DNA of 64,000 nt from the NCBI RefSeq assembly GCF_019334345.1, contig NZ_JAHWQX010000002.1:186001-250000 (forward strand), read 5' to 3'. The notes under the pieces were generated by a model. That model was not told where the DNA came from and did not search any database. It worked only from the letters and a program-made list of their open reading frames with translations. Positions within the stretch are counted from its first letter, which is position 1. Every line of letters begins with the position of its first letter. The stretch comes from Neohoeflea coraliihabitans (GTDB lineage Bacteria; Pseudomonadota; Alphaproteobacteria; Rhizobiales; Rhizobiaceae). Position numbers and translations under genes: made by a program. This document shows positions 32,307 through 41,403 of the stretch, one piece after another.

Positions 32307-33155
32307 TCAGACCGGCCCGCCAGTCTGACGCGGCGCAACGAACGGTGCGCATCGCTCGATGGAGATGCGGGTGGTTTCCTCGCAATCGCGCTGCCACCAG
32401 TCACGCTTTGAGAATATCTCAATCTCTAAGGGGCCGTCATAGGCGATGTCATCGAGGATCTGCCGGTAACGGGCGATGTCGATGACTCCATCTCCAACCA
32501 TGCCGCGATCCTGGTACAGGTCCCGGGTCGGAACCAGCCAGTCGCACAGGTGAAAGGAGAGAATGCGCTCCGGTCCGGCGCGGCGCAGGCCGGCTTCGAA
32601 CTCGGGGTCCCACCAGCAGTGATAGACATCGGCAACCAGGCCCGTCCCCTCCCCGAGCGTTGCGCACAGGTCGAGGCACTGGGCAAAGGTGTTGAGGCAG
32701 GAGCGGTCGCCGGCATACATCGGATGCAGGGGCTCCAGACCGAGCGCCACGCCGGCCTGACGGGCATAGGGCAAAAGCGTGGCGAGAGCGTCCTCGACGC
32801 GGGCGCGGGCGCTTTCGAGATTCTTTTCGCCCGCCGCCAATCCACCGGGAACGACGACCAGGCATGGTGCGCCGATCGCCGCTGCAGCATCGATGCGGCG
32901 TCGATTTTCCGCAAGCGCGGTTTCATAGGCGCTCCTGTCGGCCAGGTTGACCCAGGCACTGGTGCACAGGCACGGCACGAACAGGCCGGCATCACGGATG
33001 TGGCGCGCTGCCGCTTTGGTGCCCACCGCATCGAGGTAGTCGATCCACACCCCGATACCGGCGACGCCATGGCGGGCATAGCCCTCGATCGCTTCGGGCA
33101 GGCTCCAGTTGCGCGTGGTGATCTGGTTGACTGCGAAGCGGCTCAGGTCGGTCAC
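32307..33155 (-). CDS. Xylose-isomerase-like TIM-barrel sugar isomerase/epimerase
   Basis: A 282-residue TIM-barrel protein (COG1082). Metal-ligand motifs include LGLEPLHPMYAGDRSCLNT, GLVADVYHCWWDPEF, SFHLCDWLVP and PLEIEIFSKRDWW, matching the Glu-Asp-His-Glu set. It overlaps hyuB by ATGA, so it is co-translated with the hydantoinase genes. Exact sugar or keto-acid substrate unknown. Confidence 0.88.
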   Translation of the reverse strand: MTDLSRFAVNQITTRNWSLPEAIEGYARHGVAGIGVWIDYLDAVGTKAAARHIRDAGLFVPCLCTSAWVNLADRSAYETALAENRRRIDAAAAIGAPCLVVVPGGLAAGEKNLESARARVEDALATLLPYARQAGVALGLEPLHPMYAGDRSCLNTFAQCLDLCATLGEGTGLVADVYHCWWDPEFEAGLRRAGPERILSFHLCDWLVPTRDLYQDRGMVGDGVIDIARYRQILDDIAYDGPLEIEIFSKRDWWQRDCEETTRISIERCAPFVAPRQTGGPV

Positions 33156-34900
33156 GGGGCAGCGCTCTCCGCGCCGCTGTCCGCCATCTCGGCACGGAGC
33201 GCTCCGGTTGCCGCCTCATCGATGCCCCGGCCATCAGTGATGACGCCGTAGAATTTGCGGGCATAGGCCGGGGTGATCTTGCCGTCACGCAGATCCTCGA
33301 GGATGGCATCGAGCGGACGCTCGAGCGGGGCGCCATAGCCGCCGCCGCCGGCCTGTTCATGGCGGATCACATCGCCCTTGTACACGGTGCGCGTGACCTT
33401 GCTGTCGAGCAATTCGAAATCGCCGCCATTGCTGGCCAGCAGGTTGCGCGAGGATGCGGCAGGCGCACCACCGAACAGCCCGTAGGGCGGCGTGTCATAG
33501 CGGTCAGCGCGCAATTGCAGCACCGCCTCATCGGCCATCAGGCGGTACTCGCGCACGACGCCGAGACCGCCACGCGTCCTGCCGGCGCCGGCCGAATCCG
33601 GCCGCAAACCATATTCCTCGATGCGCACCGGATAGGTCGCCTCCATGACCTCGACGGGCATGTTCGACATGTTCTGCGAGGGGTTGGTGATGGCATCGAT
33701 GCCGTCGCGGGTGGCGCGGGCGCCAAGCGCGCCATTGATCATGTCGACCATGATGAACGGCTCGCGCGTGGTCTTGTCATAGCCCCCGAGGCAGACGACC
33801 GAGTTGCCGCCCTCGCCGGCCGCCGCGACCTTTTCCGGCACGATCTTCGACAGGGCGCCGAGCACCGTATCGGCGACGCGGTAGCCGGTCAGGGCCCGGG
33901 CAGCCACCGGCGCCGGAAATTCCGGGTTGAGCAGCGTGCCCTTGGGCGCGCTGACATCGATGCAGCGGTAGACGCCGGAATTGTTGGGCACCTCGCCATC
34001 GAGCACGCAGCGCACGGCGAGATAGGTGGCCGACTTGACGAAGGAGAGCGTCGAATTGATGGCGCCGCGCACCTGCGGCGCACTGCCGGTGAAGTCGACG
34101 TCAAGCTGGCTGTCCCTGACGGTGATGGTGACCTTGATGGGGATCGGTTCGAAGGTGAAGCCGTCCCCATCGATATAATCGGTGAAGGTATAGCTGCCGT
34201 CGGGCCAGGCGGCGATTTCATTGCGGGTCAGCCGCTCGCCATAATCGAGGAATTCGGCAAGGAAGGACTGGAAGGTGTCGACGCCATATTTGTCGACCAG
34301 CCGCAGCAATTCGCGCTCGCCAAGAGCGCAAGTTGCCAGTTGGGCCTCGAGGTCTCCGATGACGAGATCGGGAAGCCGGACATTCTTGCGGATGATGTCG
34401 AAGATCGCCTTGCTCGGCACGCCGCGCTCGAACAGTTTGAGCGGCGGAATGCGCAGTCCTTCCTGGAAAATCTCGGTGGAATCGCTGGCATTGGAGCCGG
34501 GAACCCGGCCGCCGACATCGCAATGGTGGCATATGACCACCGAAAAACCGACGTGCTGATCGTCGCGGAAGATCGGCTTGAACATGAAAATGTCCGGCAG
34601 ATGCATGCCGCCGTCATAGGGATCGTTGAAGATGATCACATCGCCGGGCGCCAGATCATCGCCATAGTGGCGCAGCAACGCCTCCATGGCATCGGGCACG
34701 GCACCGAGATGCAGCGCGACGGTCTTGGCCTGTGCGAGGATGCGGCCCTTGGCGTCGCACATGGTCGTCGAATAGTCGAGCACATCGCGCACGATCGGCG
34801 AGCGGGCCGTACGCATGACGGTGTAGGCCATGTCATCGACGATCGATTCAACAGCGCTCTTGAGGACCGCGAAGGTGATCGGATCGAGATTGGATGCCAT
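33152..34900 (-). CDS. hyuB: Hydantoinase B / oxoprolinase beta-subunit protein
   Basis: A 582-residue protein starting MASNLDPITFAVLKSAVESI. The motifs DYSTTMCDAKGRILAQAKTVALHLG, PGDVIIFNDPYDGGMHLPDI, HHCDVGGRVPGSNASDST and GGGGYGAPLERP are characteristic of HyuB/oxoprolinase B. With HyuA it forms an ATP-dependent ring-opening amidase acting on hydantoins, 5-oxoproline or related lactams. It follows hyuA by 17 bases and overlaps the isomerase. Confidence 0.94.
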   Translation of the reverse strand: MASNLDPITFAVLKSAVESIVDDMAYTVMRTARSPIVRDVLDYSTTMCDAKGRILAQAKTVALHLGAVPDAMEALLRHYGDDLAPGDVIIFNDPYDGGMHLPDIFMFKPIFRDDQHVGFSVVICHHCDVGGRVPGSNASDSTEIFQEGLRIPPLKLFERGVPSKAIFDIIRKNVRLPDLVIGDLEAQLATCALGERELLRLVDKYGVDTFQSFLAEFLDYGERLTRNEIAAWPDGSYTFTDYIDGDGFTFEPIPIKVTITVRDSQLDVDFTGSAPQVRGAINSTLSFVKSATYLAVRCVLDGEVPNNSGVYRCIDVSAPKGTLLNPEFPAPVAARALTGYRVADTVLGALSKIVPEKVAAAGEGGNSVVCLGGYDKTTREPFIMVDMINGALGARATRDGIDAITNPSQNMSNMPVEVMEATYPVRIEEYGLRPDSAGAGRTRGGLGVVREYRLMADEAVLQLRADRYDTPPYGLFGGAPAASSRNLLASNGGDFELLDSKVTRTVYKGDVIRHEQAGGGGYGAPLERPLDAILEDLRDGKITPAYARKFYGVITDGRGIDEAATGALRAEMADSGAESAAP

Positions 34901-34917
34901 GAAATATCCTTCCTCGC

Positions 34918-36996
34918 TCAGGCGAGCTCGATGTGGAGATTGAGTTGCGGATCAAGCCGGGCCGTGGCGGCCGGCGGGATGACGACCGTGCTGTCGGCGG
35001 CTTCGAGGATAGCCGGCCCCTCCAAGCTGCGCGGCGCGGTGGGACGAGCATAGACGGGCGTTGAGACCCAGCCGCTGTCGCGGCCGAAATAGACGTCACG
35101 CCGGGATTTTGGCTCCGCCACCTCCGGCCGGTCAGCGCTGATCTTGCGGAAATCGAGCTTGCCGGGTAGCAGACCGCGGCCGGTCAGCCGGATGCTGACC
35201 GCCTCGATGCTGTCGGAGGAGGAATAGCTGTAGATCGACTGGTACATGTCGAGGAACTGCCCGCGCACGACCGCCGGGTCGAACGGCTCGTCGAACGGCA
35301 CCGCCAGGGTCATTTCCTGGCCACGGAAGTGCAGGTTGATCTCGGTGATGCATTCGATGCAATCGTCGGCGATCCCCTCGGCGCGCAGTGTCTCGGTGGC
35401 CTGTTGGCGCAAGCGGCCCGTCAGTTCCCGGAGGGCGGTGGCGTCGAGTGTTTCAAGTTCTCCGGCGAACGGGGCGATGTAGTAGCGCTCGACGTCACCG
35501 GCGAGCATGCCCATGGCGGTGAAGACACCGGGCGAGGCGGGGATGAGCAGGCGCTTGATCGACAGCAGTTCGGCAATACTGGCGGCATGCACCGGCCCGG
35601 AGCCGCCAATGGCGGCAAGGGTGAAATCGCGCGGGTCGACGCCGCGCTCGACCGTGACGGCGCGGATGGCGCGCGCCATGTTGGCATTGGTCACTTCGCG
35701 CACTCCAAATGCCGCCTCGACGGCATCGAGCTGCAGCGCTTCGCCAAGCGTGCCGGCAATGGCCTCGCGAGCCTTGTCGACGGACAGCTGGCGGGCGCCG
35801 CCGGCGATCGAGGCCGGCAGGTAACCGAGCACCAGATTGGCATCCGTCACGGTCGGTCGCGTGCCGCCCATGTCATAGCAAACAGGCCCAGGATCGGCAC
35901 CGGCGGATATCGGCCCGACCTTGATCAGGCCGGCGCTGTCGAGGTGGGCAATCGAGCCGGCGCCGCTGCCGACTTCCGCCACGTCGACGGTCGGCACGCT
36001 CATCATGTAGCCGCCGGCCTTGATGAAACGGCTTGGCGTGGAGATACCGGCGCGGAATTCGTATTCGCTGACCCGGCTGAGTTCGCCATTCTGAACCAGC
36101 GAGGCCGAGGCGGTGGTGCCGCCCATGTCGAAGACAACCAGATCCGGCAAGTCCAGCGCCTGACCCAGCCGGCCGCCTCCGACGACACCCGCGGCCCGGC
36201 CCGAGGAGATGAAGAAGACCGGCTTGCTCCGGGCCGTTTCGGACGACGCGAGAGCGCCATTGGAATTGCCGACCAGCAGCGGCGCATTGATGCCGAGTCC
36301 GGCAATGCCTTCTTCGAGCCGGGTGAGATACTTGCCGAGGACGGGCGCCACATAGGCATTGACGACCGTCGTGCTGGTGCGCTCGTACTCCTTGGCCTCA
36401 GGCAGCACGGAGACCGAGGTGGTGACGCGCAGATCCGGGAAGGCCTCGCTCAGCACCTGCCCGGCGCGCTGCTCATGCACCGGATTGCGGTAGCTGTTGA
36501 GGAAGCACAAAGCGATCGATTCGATGCCCTCGTCGACCAGGTCGCGGGTGACCGTGACAAGCTCGTCTTCATCGAGCGGCAGAATGATGCTGCCGTCAAA
36601 GGCGATGCGTTCGGTGACCTCGAGGCGGTGGCGCCGGGCGACCAGCGGCTCGGGCTTGGACCACTGCAGATCGAACATTCCGGGCGTGCGCAGGCGCCCG
36701 ATCTCGAGCACGTCGCGAAAGCCCCTCGTGGTGATCAGTCCGGTGCGGGCCCCGACCTTCTGCAGCAACGTGTTCGAGCCGACCGTGGTGCCGTGCACGA
36801 TCTCGTCGATGTCGGCGAAATCGAGATCCGTTTGCGCGATGATGGCACGGATTCCATCAAGCACGGCCTGTTCGGGCGCGGCCGGCGTCGAGGCGGTCTT
36901 GTTGTGAAACAGCCGGCCCTCGGCATCGATCAGCACCAGGTCGGTGAAGGTGCCGCCAATGTCAACACCAATACGATTGGATCGCCCTGCCCGCAT
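34918..36996 (-). CDS. hyuA: Hydantoinase A / oxoprolinase alpha-subunit protein
   Basis: About 692 residues. The ATPase-type phosphate loop is at the N-terminus (GVDIGGTFTDLVLIDAEGR), with VFDMGGTTASASLV, GADPGPVCYDMGGTRPTVTDAN in two parts, and AIGGSGPVHAASIAELL in the core. I prefer ATG 36996, nine bases after GGAG, over ATG 37011, which has no ribosome-binding site. Together with HyuB it hydrolyses a cyclic amide at ATP cost. The divergent ABC importer probably brings in the substrate. Confidence 0.94.
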   Translation of the reverse strand: MRAGRSNRIGVDIGGTFTDLVLIDAEGRLFHNKTASTPAAPEQAVLDGIRAIIAQTDLDFADIDEIVHGTTVGSNTLLQKVGARTGLITTRGFRDVLEIGRLRTPGMFDLQWSKPEPLVARRHRLEVTERIAFDGSIILPLDEDELVTVTRDLVDEGIESIALCFLNSYRNPVHEQRAGQVLSEAFPDLRVTTSVSVLPEAKEYERTSTTVVNAYVAPVLGKYLTRLEEGIAGLGINAPLLVGNSNGALASSETARSKPVFFISSGRAAGVVGGGRLGQALDLPDLVVFDMGGTTASASLVQNGELSRVSEYEFRAGISTPSRFIKAGGYMMSVPTVDVAEVGSGAGSIAHLDSAGLIKVGPISAGADPGPVCYDMGGTRPTVTDANLVLGYLPASIAGGARQLSVDKAREAIAGTLGEALQLDAVEAAFGVREVTNANMARAIRAVTVERGVDPRDFTLAAIGGSGPVHAASIAELLSIKRLLIPASPGVFTAMGMLAGDVERYYIAPFAGELETLDATALRELTGRLRQQATETLRAEGIADDCIECITEINLHFRGQEMTLAVPFDEPFDPAVVRGQFLDMYQSIYSYSSSDSIEAVSIRLTGRGLLPGKLDFRKISADRPEVAEPKSRRDVYFGRDSGWVSTPVYARPTAPRSLEGPAILEAADSTVVIPPAATARLDPQLNLHIELA

Positions 36997-37019
36997 GCTT
37001 CCATTCTCCATTTGAGTTG

Positions 37020-37035
37020 GACTAATTGGTTAGTC
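37020..37035. promoter_or_regulatory. Dyad operator in the hyuA / ABC-importer divergent promoter (1)
   Basis: GACTAA (37020-37025) and TTAGTC (37030-37035) are inverted around TTGG. A related dyad occurs at 37118. Such paired sites suggest a repressor, most simply the TetR protein of this cluster. Confidence 0.55.
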
Positions 37036-37117
37036 TAAACCGTTTGTTGCGTCAAGAAGCCCTGTAGCACAGTGCCTTTTTTGCAATTTTCATATTGTCT
37101 CTTGCAGGTGATTGTTG

Positions 37118-37129
37118 GACTATGTAGTC
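37118..37129. promoter_or_regulatory. Dyad operator in the hyuA / ABC-importer divergent promoter (2)
   Basis: GACTA-TG-TAGTC (37118-37129), sharing the half-site GGACTA with the element at 37020. It lies 35 bases upstream of the substrate-binding-protein ATG at 37164. Confidence 0.5.
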
Positions 37130-37163
37130 TGCTTTCGATAACAATCCAAAAGGGGAATGTGTT

Positions 37164-38144
37164 ATGAAACTGCTTTCTAAAATCATTTCGGCCGCCTCGG
37201 CCGCGGCGCTGTTCGGCGCTGTCAGCGCCGCATCGGCCGAGCCGCTTTCCGTCCGGCTCGACTTTTCACCCTGGGGCGTTCACGCCGGCATGCATCTGGC
37301 CGCACAAAAGGGCTGGTTCGAGGAAGCCGGCCTTGATGTCGACGTGCAAGATGGTCGCGGTTCCGGCAACACATTGCAGCTGGTCAATTCCGGACAGGTC
37401 GATGTCGGCCAGATCCAGTTGGGCCTGCTCGGCTCGGCCCGCAAACAGGGCGCCGAGGTCAAATCCTTCGCAGGCTTTCTGCGCAAGACGGACCTGTGTG
37501 TCCTGGTCGATGAGGATTCCCCGATCGAAGAGGTTGCCGACCTTGAAGGCAAGAGCGTCGTTGTTTTCGCCGCCAGCCCCTGGGCACCGTTCATCGATGC
37601 GTTTCTGGCCGGTGGCGATCTGACGCAAAGCGATGTCGAGGTGCTGTTTGTCGACCCGTCGGCGCTGTGGGGCACCTATACGGCGAAGCGCGTTGACGGA
37701 CTGATGTCGACGGTCAGTTCCGCCCTTCCTGTGGCGAAAGCCAACCGGCCGTCAAAGTGCCTGACACTCGACCAGGCCGATCTGTTTTTCCCGAGCTACG
37801 GACTGATCGCCACCGAGCAGACCATCGAGGAACGCGGCGATGAACTGGCCAAGCTGGTCGAGGTGCAGCAGCGCGCCTGGCAGGCGATCAAGGACGACAT
37901 TGAACTCGGCGTCGACGCGATGATCGCGCAACGGCCGGATGCCAATCTCAATCGCGACGTGGTGCGCGAGCAGATCCAGCTGTCGATCGATTATTTCGAC
38001 ACCGCAGCGACCGAAGGCAAGCCGATCGGTTTTCAGGCCAAGTCCGACTGGGAAGATGCGCTGAAGGGCATGGAACGGGCCGGCATCATCGATAGCGGCT
38101 GGAACACTGAAGACTATTACACCAATGATCTCGTCAAGGAATGA
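37164..38144 (+). CDS. ABC transporter substrate-binding protein, NMT1/SsuA-like
   Basis: A 326-residue periplasmic protein. Signal peptide ends VSAASA; the mature part begins EPLSVRLDFSPWGVHAGMHLAA, with QKGWFEEAGLDVDVQDGRGSGNTLQLVNSGQVDVG in two stretches, typical of binding proteins for pyrimidine, taurine or nitrate-type importers. The divergent hydantoinase genes suggest a hydantoin- or pyrimidine-derived ligand. First of three coupled importer genes. Confidence 0.9.
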   Translation: MKLLSKIISAASAAALFGAVSAASAEPLSVRLDFSPWGVHAGMHLAAQKGWFEEAGLDVDVQDGRGSGNTLQLVNSGQVDVGQIQLGLLGSARKQGAEVKSFAGFLRKTDLCVLVDEDSPIEEVADLEGKSVVVFAASPWAPFIDAFLAGGDLTQSDVEVLFVDPSALWGTYTAKRVDGLMSTVSSALPVAKANRPSKCLTLDQADLFFPSYGLIATEQTIEERGDELAKLVEVQQRAWQAIKDDIELGVDAMIAQRPDANLNRDVVREQIQLSIDYFDTAATEGKPIGFQAKSDWEDALKGMERAGIIDSGWNTEDYYTNDLVKE

Positions 38145-38956
38145 GTTCGGCACAAGGGTGTAGCGCCGTGGCGTCAGCTTCAGCAATTCCGCACCTGGCG
38201 ATCAACCGTGTGGGGAAGGTTTATCCTTCTCCGCACGGCGATGTGACAGCGCTGCAGGATATCAATCTCGACATTTCTCCGGGTGAGTTTGTCAGCATTG
38301 TCGGACCGAGCGGCTGCGGCAAGAGCACGCTTTTGAAATGTGTCGCCGGCCTTGAAGATATCACGTCTGGCGATATCGCGGTCAAAGGAACGCCGCATGA
38401 TGGTCCGCCTGCCGCCCTCGGCGTGGTGTTCCAGCGCGATGTTCTGCTCGATTGGCGGACCATTCTCGACAATGTCCTGCTGCAGGCCGAATTTCTCGGC
38501 CTGAAGCGCGCCGACTATCGTCCGAAGGCACAGCAATTGCTCGAGCGTTTCGGACTGGCCGGATTCGAAGACCGGCACCCCTGGGAATTGTCGGGCGGCA
38601 TGCGCCAACGCGCCTCGATCTGCCGCGCCTTGTTGTGCGAGCCGGAACTTCTCTTGATGGACGAGCCGTTCGGTGCCCTCGACGCGATGACCCGCGACGA
38701 TCTCAATGTCGAGCTGGCGCGGATCTGGCAGGGCACCAACAAGACGGTGATGTTCATCACCCATTCCATCCAGGAGGCGGTCTTCCTCTCCGACCGCGTC
38801 GTCCTGATGTCGCGCAGTCCGGGACAGATCGTCGACATCATCGACATCGATCTGCCTCGTCCCCGCGCCCTGGCGGTGCGGGAATCAGCGGCATTTGGCG
38901 AATATACGCACCGCATCCGGCACCACTTCGCCGAACTGGGGATTGTCCAGGAATGA
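38141..38956 (+). CDS. ABC transporter ATP-binding protein, SsuB/NrtD-like
   Basis: A 271-residue ATPase: Walker A GPSGCGKST, signature LSGGMRQR, Walker B LLLMDEPFGALD, and switch His in MFITHSIQEAV. Overlaps the binding-protein stop by ATGA and the permease start by ATGA, giving one tightly coupled importer operon. Confidence 0.95.
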   Translation: MSSAQGCSAVASASAIPHLAINRVGKVYPSPHGDVTALQDINLDISPGEFVSIVGPSGCGKSTLLKCVAGLEDITSGDIAVKGTPHDGPPAALGVVFQRDVLLDWRTILDNVLLQAEFLGLKRADYRPKAQQLLERFGLAGFEDRHPWELSGGMRQRASICRALLCEPELLLMDEPFGALDAMTRDDLNVELARIWQGTNKTVMFITHSIQEAVFLSDRVVLMSRSPGQIVDIIDIDLPRPRALAVRESAAFGEYTHRIRHHFAELGIVQE

Positions 38957-39732
38957 TCAACTGGTTTTACAACAAGATGGTGCATGACACGCGGGCCCGC
39001 GATGTCATTCTCGTCCTCCTCGTCACGGTGGTCATCTGGGAAGCGGGCGTGTGGTTCTTCCAGCCGCCGGCCATCCTGCTTCCGGCGCCGACGGATATCT
39101 GGGCGAACTTCATGTCGACGCCCGAGACGTTCCTGCGCCACATGCTGTACACGCTGAGCACGACCGCCATGGCGTTCGCGATCTCGGTGGTGCTCGGCGT
39201 CATCCTGTCGATCGGCATTGTTCAATCAACGCTGCTCGAGCGAACCATCTACACGCTGCTGGTGGCTCTCAACTCGGTCCCGAAAGTGGCGCTGGCGCCG
39301 CTTTTCGTGATCTGGCTGGGCACCGGGCTGGAGCCAAAGCTGGCGGTCGCCGTGATGCTGGCGATCTTCCCGATCGTCATCGACACGGTGCTCGGACTGC
39401 GCTCGGTCGATCCGGACATGATCAATCTGGCGCGGGCCGGTCGCGCCTCGAATTTCCAGGTGCTCTACAAGATCCGGCTGCCGAACGCGCTGCCGAGCCT
39501 GTTTGCCGGAATGAAGGTGGCGATCTCGTTCGCGCTGGTCGGGGCCATCGTCGGGGAGTTCGTTGCCGGCGGCAACGGGCTGGGCTTTCTGGTGCTCGTC
39601 GCCCAGGGTCAGTTCGACACGACGCGCGTCTTCGTCTCGCTGGTGCTGCTGGGCCTGATGGGCACCGTGCTGTTCTACATGGTCGATTTTGCCGAGCGGC
39701 TGATGCTGCCCTGGCATGTCTCGCAGCGCTAG
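38953..39732 (+). CDS. ABC transporter permease, SsuC-like
   Basis: A 259-residue inner-membrane protein with about six helices and the EAA loop (NLARAGRASNFQVLYKIRLPNALPS in part) that docks on the ATPase. Start ATG 38953 overlaps the ATPase stop. It ends 36 bases from the convergent SDR gene, closing the ABC half of the catabolic region. Confidence 0.94.
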   Translation: MINWFYNKMVHDTRARDVILVLLVTVVIWEAGVWFFQPPAILLPAPTDIWANFMSTPETFLRHMLYTLSTTAMAFAISVVLGVILSIGIVQSTLLERTIYTLLVALNSVPKVALAPLFVIWLGTGLEPKLAVAVMLAIFPIVIDTVLGLRSVDPDMINLARAGRASNFQVLYKIRLPNALPSLFAGMKVAISFALVGAIVGEFVAGGNGLGFLVLVAQGQFDTTRVFVSLVLLGLMGTVLFYMVDFAERLMLPWHVSQR

Positions 39733-39767
39733 GGCCGGGACCCGAGCCAGGGAGCCCGAGGTTCGTC

Positions 39768-40499
39768 TCAGCCACGCCCGACATAGGGCATCTGGGTGGC
39801 CATCAGCGTCTGGAACAGCACATTGGCCGACAGGGGCAGTTCGGCCATCTGCATGACCGCGTCGGCGACATGTGCGATATCGAAGCTCGGCGGCTCCTTC
39901 TCGCCCTTCTGGCGCGCCTGGGCGGCGATATCGTCGAGCAGCGGTGTCAGGGCATTGCCGATGTCGATCTGGCCGCAGGCGATGTCGAACGGCCGGCCAT
40001 CCAGCGCCAGCTGTCGGGTCAGGCCGGTAACACCGTGCTTCGTGGTGGTGTAGGTGACGGCGCCGGGACGCGGCGTGTGGGCCGAGATCGAGCCATTGTT
40101 GATGATGCGCCCGCCTTGCGGGGCCTGGCGGCGCATCTGTGCGAAGGCGGCGCGGGCGCAGTAAAACATTCCCGACAGATTGACGGCGAGCGCTTTCGAC
40201 CAGTCCTCGATGGGAATCTCGTCGATTGGTCCGGCGGGCGTGAAAATGCCGGCATTGTTGAACAGGACGTCGAGCCGCCCAAAGGCCTCGACGTGGCGCG
40301 CGAAGGCCTGTTCGACAGCCGCCGCATCCGTGACGTCGCAGGCCAGGACAAGCGCCTCAGGATGGTCAGCGGCGATTTCTTCGAGCAGATCGGCGCGGCG
40401 CGCCAGCAATCCGACCTGCCAGCCTGCGCCGAGAAAGCGTTCGGCAATGGCCCTGCCGATGCCGGAACTGGCGCCGGTGACGAGAATGGACTTGGTCAT
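39768..40499 (-). CDS. SDR-family oxidoreductase
   Basis: A 243-residue short-chain dehydrogenase. Cofactor motif TGASSGIGRAIAERF, NNAGIF, the catalytic Ser in NNGSISAHTP, and YTTTKHG supplying Tyr-x3-Lys. Start ATG 40499 follows AAGGAAA; the longer reading to 40529 lacks support. It ends the TRAP-linked operon and probably oxidises a sugar acid or polyol. Confidence 0.93.
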   Translation of the reverse strand: MTKSILVTGASSGIGRAIAERFLGAGWQVGLLARRADLLEEIAADHPEALVLACDVTDAAAVEQAFARHVEAFGRLDVLFNNAGIFTPAGPIDEIPIEDWSKALAVNLSGMFYCARAAFAQMRRQAPQGGRIINNGSISAHTPRPGAVTYTTTKHGVTGLTRQLALDGRPFDIACGQIDIGNALTPLLDDIAAQARQKGEKEPPSFDIAHVADAVMQMAELPLSANVLFQTLMATQMPYVGRG

Positions 40500-40571
40500 G
40501 CGTTTCCTTTCCGTGCCTGCGGTCCGCATCGGGCCGTGACAGGCTCGCCCTGGCTGGGGTTTGGCGTCCTC

Positions 40572-41378
40572 TTAAATTTCCGTCGCGCTTGTGCCCGCAT
40601 CGGGTGCGGCGCGCCATTGCGCTGCGCGCGCGCCGAGTGCGGCAGCGAGGATGCGATAATCCATGCCGACCAGCGCAAAGTCCACCGGCCCTTCGGGATC
40701 GCGCGTCAAGACAGCCGGAGACGAGGCGCCGGCAAGGCCGAAATATTTTCCGGCCGCACGCGTGGCGCAGCCGATGCGGGCGATGGCGTCGACCATCTGT
40801 GGCGCATCGCTGCGACCCATGACGCCGAGGTCGATCGACAGATCGACGCAGCCGATCAGGACGGCGTCGAGGCCGTGCACGCCGACAATGTCATCGATCG
40901 CGTCGATACCGCGCGCCGATTCGATCATCACGGCGGCGAGCGTGGCCGCGTTGCCAGCCTCCATCAATTCACCCGAGGGTTTTTGCGGATAGCCCAGTTG
41001 TGGCGAGGCCCCGCCCCAGGAGCGCTGGCCAAGGGGCGCATATTTACACAATTGCACCAGTTCGCGCGCTTCGTCCGAGGTCTCGACATGCGGGCGGATG
41101 ATCCCACTGACGCCGCTGTCGAGCAGGCGGGCGACATCAAACAAGCCGTTTTTGGGAATGCGGGCGAGAGGGGTGATTTGCTGCAGAGCGAGCAGATGTG
41201 CAAGCGTGGCGACGGTCTCGGGACTGAGAAGCGTGTGCTCAAGGTCGATGAAAGCCCAGTCGAAACCCGACTGGCGGGCGAACATCGGGACCTGCGCGGC
41301 GGGCGGCAAGGTGACACCCAGACCGATGGCGGTCTCCCCTGCCCGCATTTTTGCAATCATCGGATTGTCAACGGTCAT
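40572..41378 (-). CDS. HpcH/HpaI-type aldolase
   Basis: A 268-residue class II pyruvate aldolase. FDWAFIDLEHTLLSPE, IIRPHVETSDEARELVQLCKY, VMIESARGIDAIDDIV (metal-binding Glu) and DLSIDLGVMG (metal-binding Asp) are present. Start ATG 41378 has AGGAG upstream. It should cleave a 2-keto-3-deoxy sugar acid. It follows the TRAP large-permease gene. Confidence 0.93.
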   Translation of the reverse strand: MTVDNPMIAKMRAGETAIGLGVTLPPAAQVPMFARQSGFDWAFIDLEHTLLSPETVATLAHLLALQQITPLARIPKNGLFDVARLLDSGVSGIIRPHVETSDEARELVQLCKYAPLGQRSWGGASPQLGYPQKPSGELMEAGNAATLAAVMIESARGIDAIDDIVGVHGLDAVLIGCVDLSIDLGVMGRSDAPQMVDAIARIGCATRAAGKYFGLAGASSPAVLTRDPEGPVDFALVGMDYRILAAALGARAAQWRAAPDAGTSATEI

Positions 41379-41403
41379 TGAACAGGCTCCTGGCGCTGCG
41401 GCA

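Noticed and set aside
33359-37038. Long plus-strand frames opposite hyuA and hyuB
   Set aside because: Antisense to two well-supported hydantoinase genes, with no domain motifs of their own.
39051-41381. A 776-codon plus-strand frame spanning permease, SDR and aldolase genes
   Set aside because: It crosses three real genes in the wrong frame or strand and shows no protein signature.
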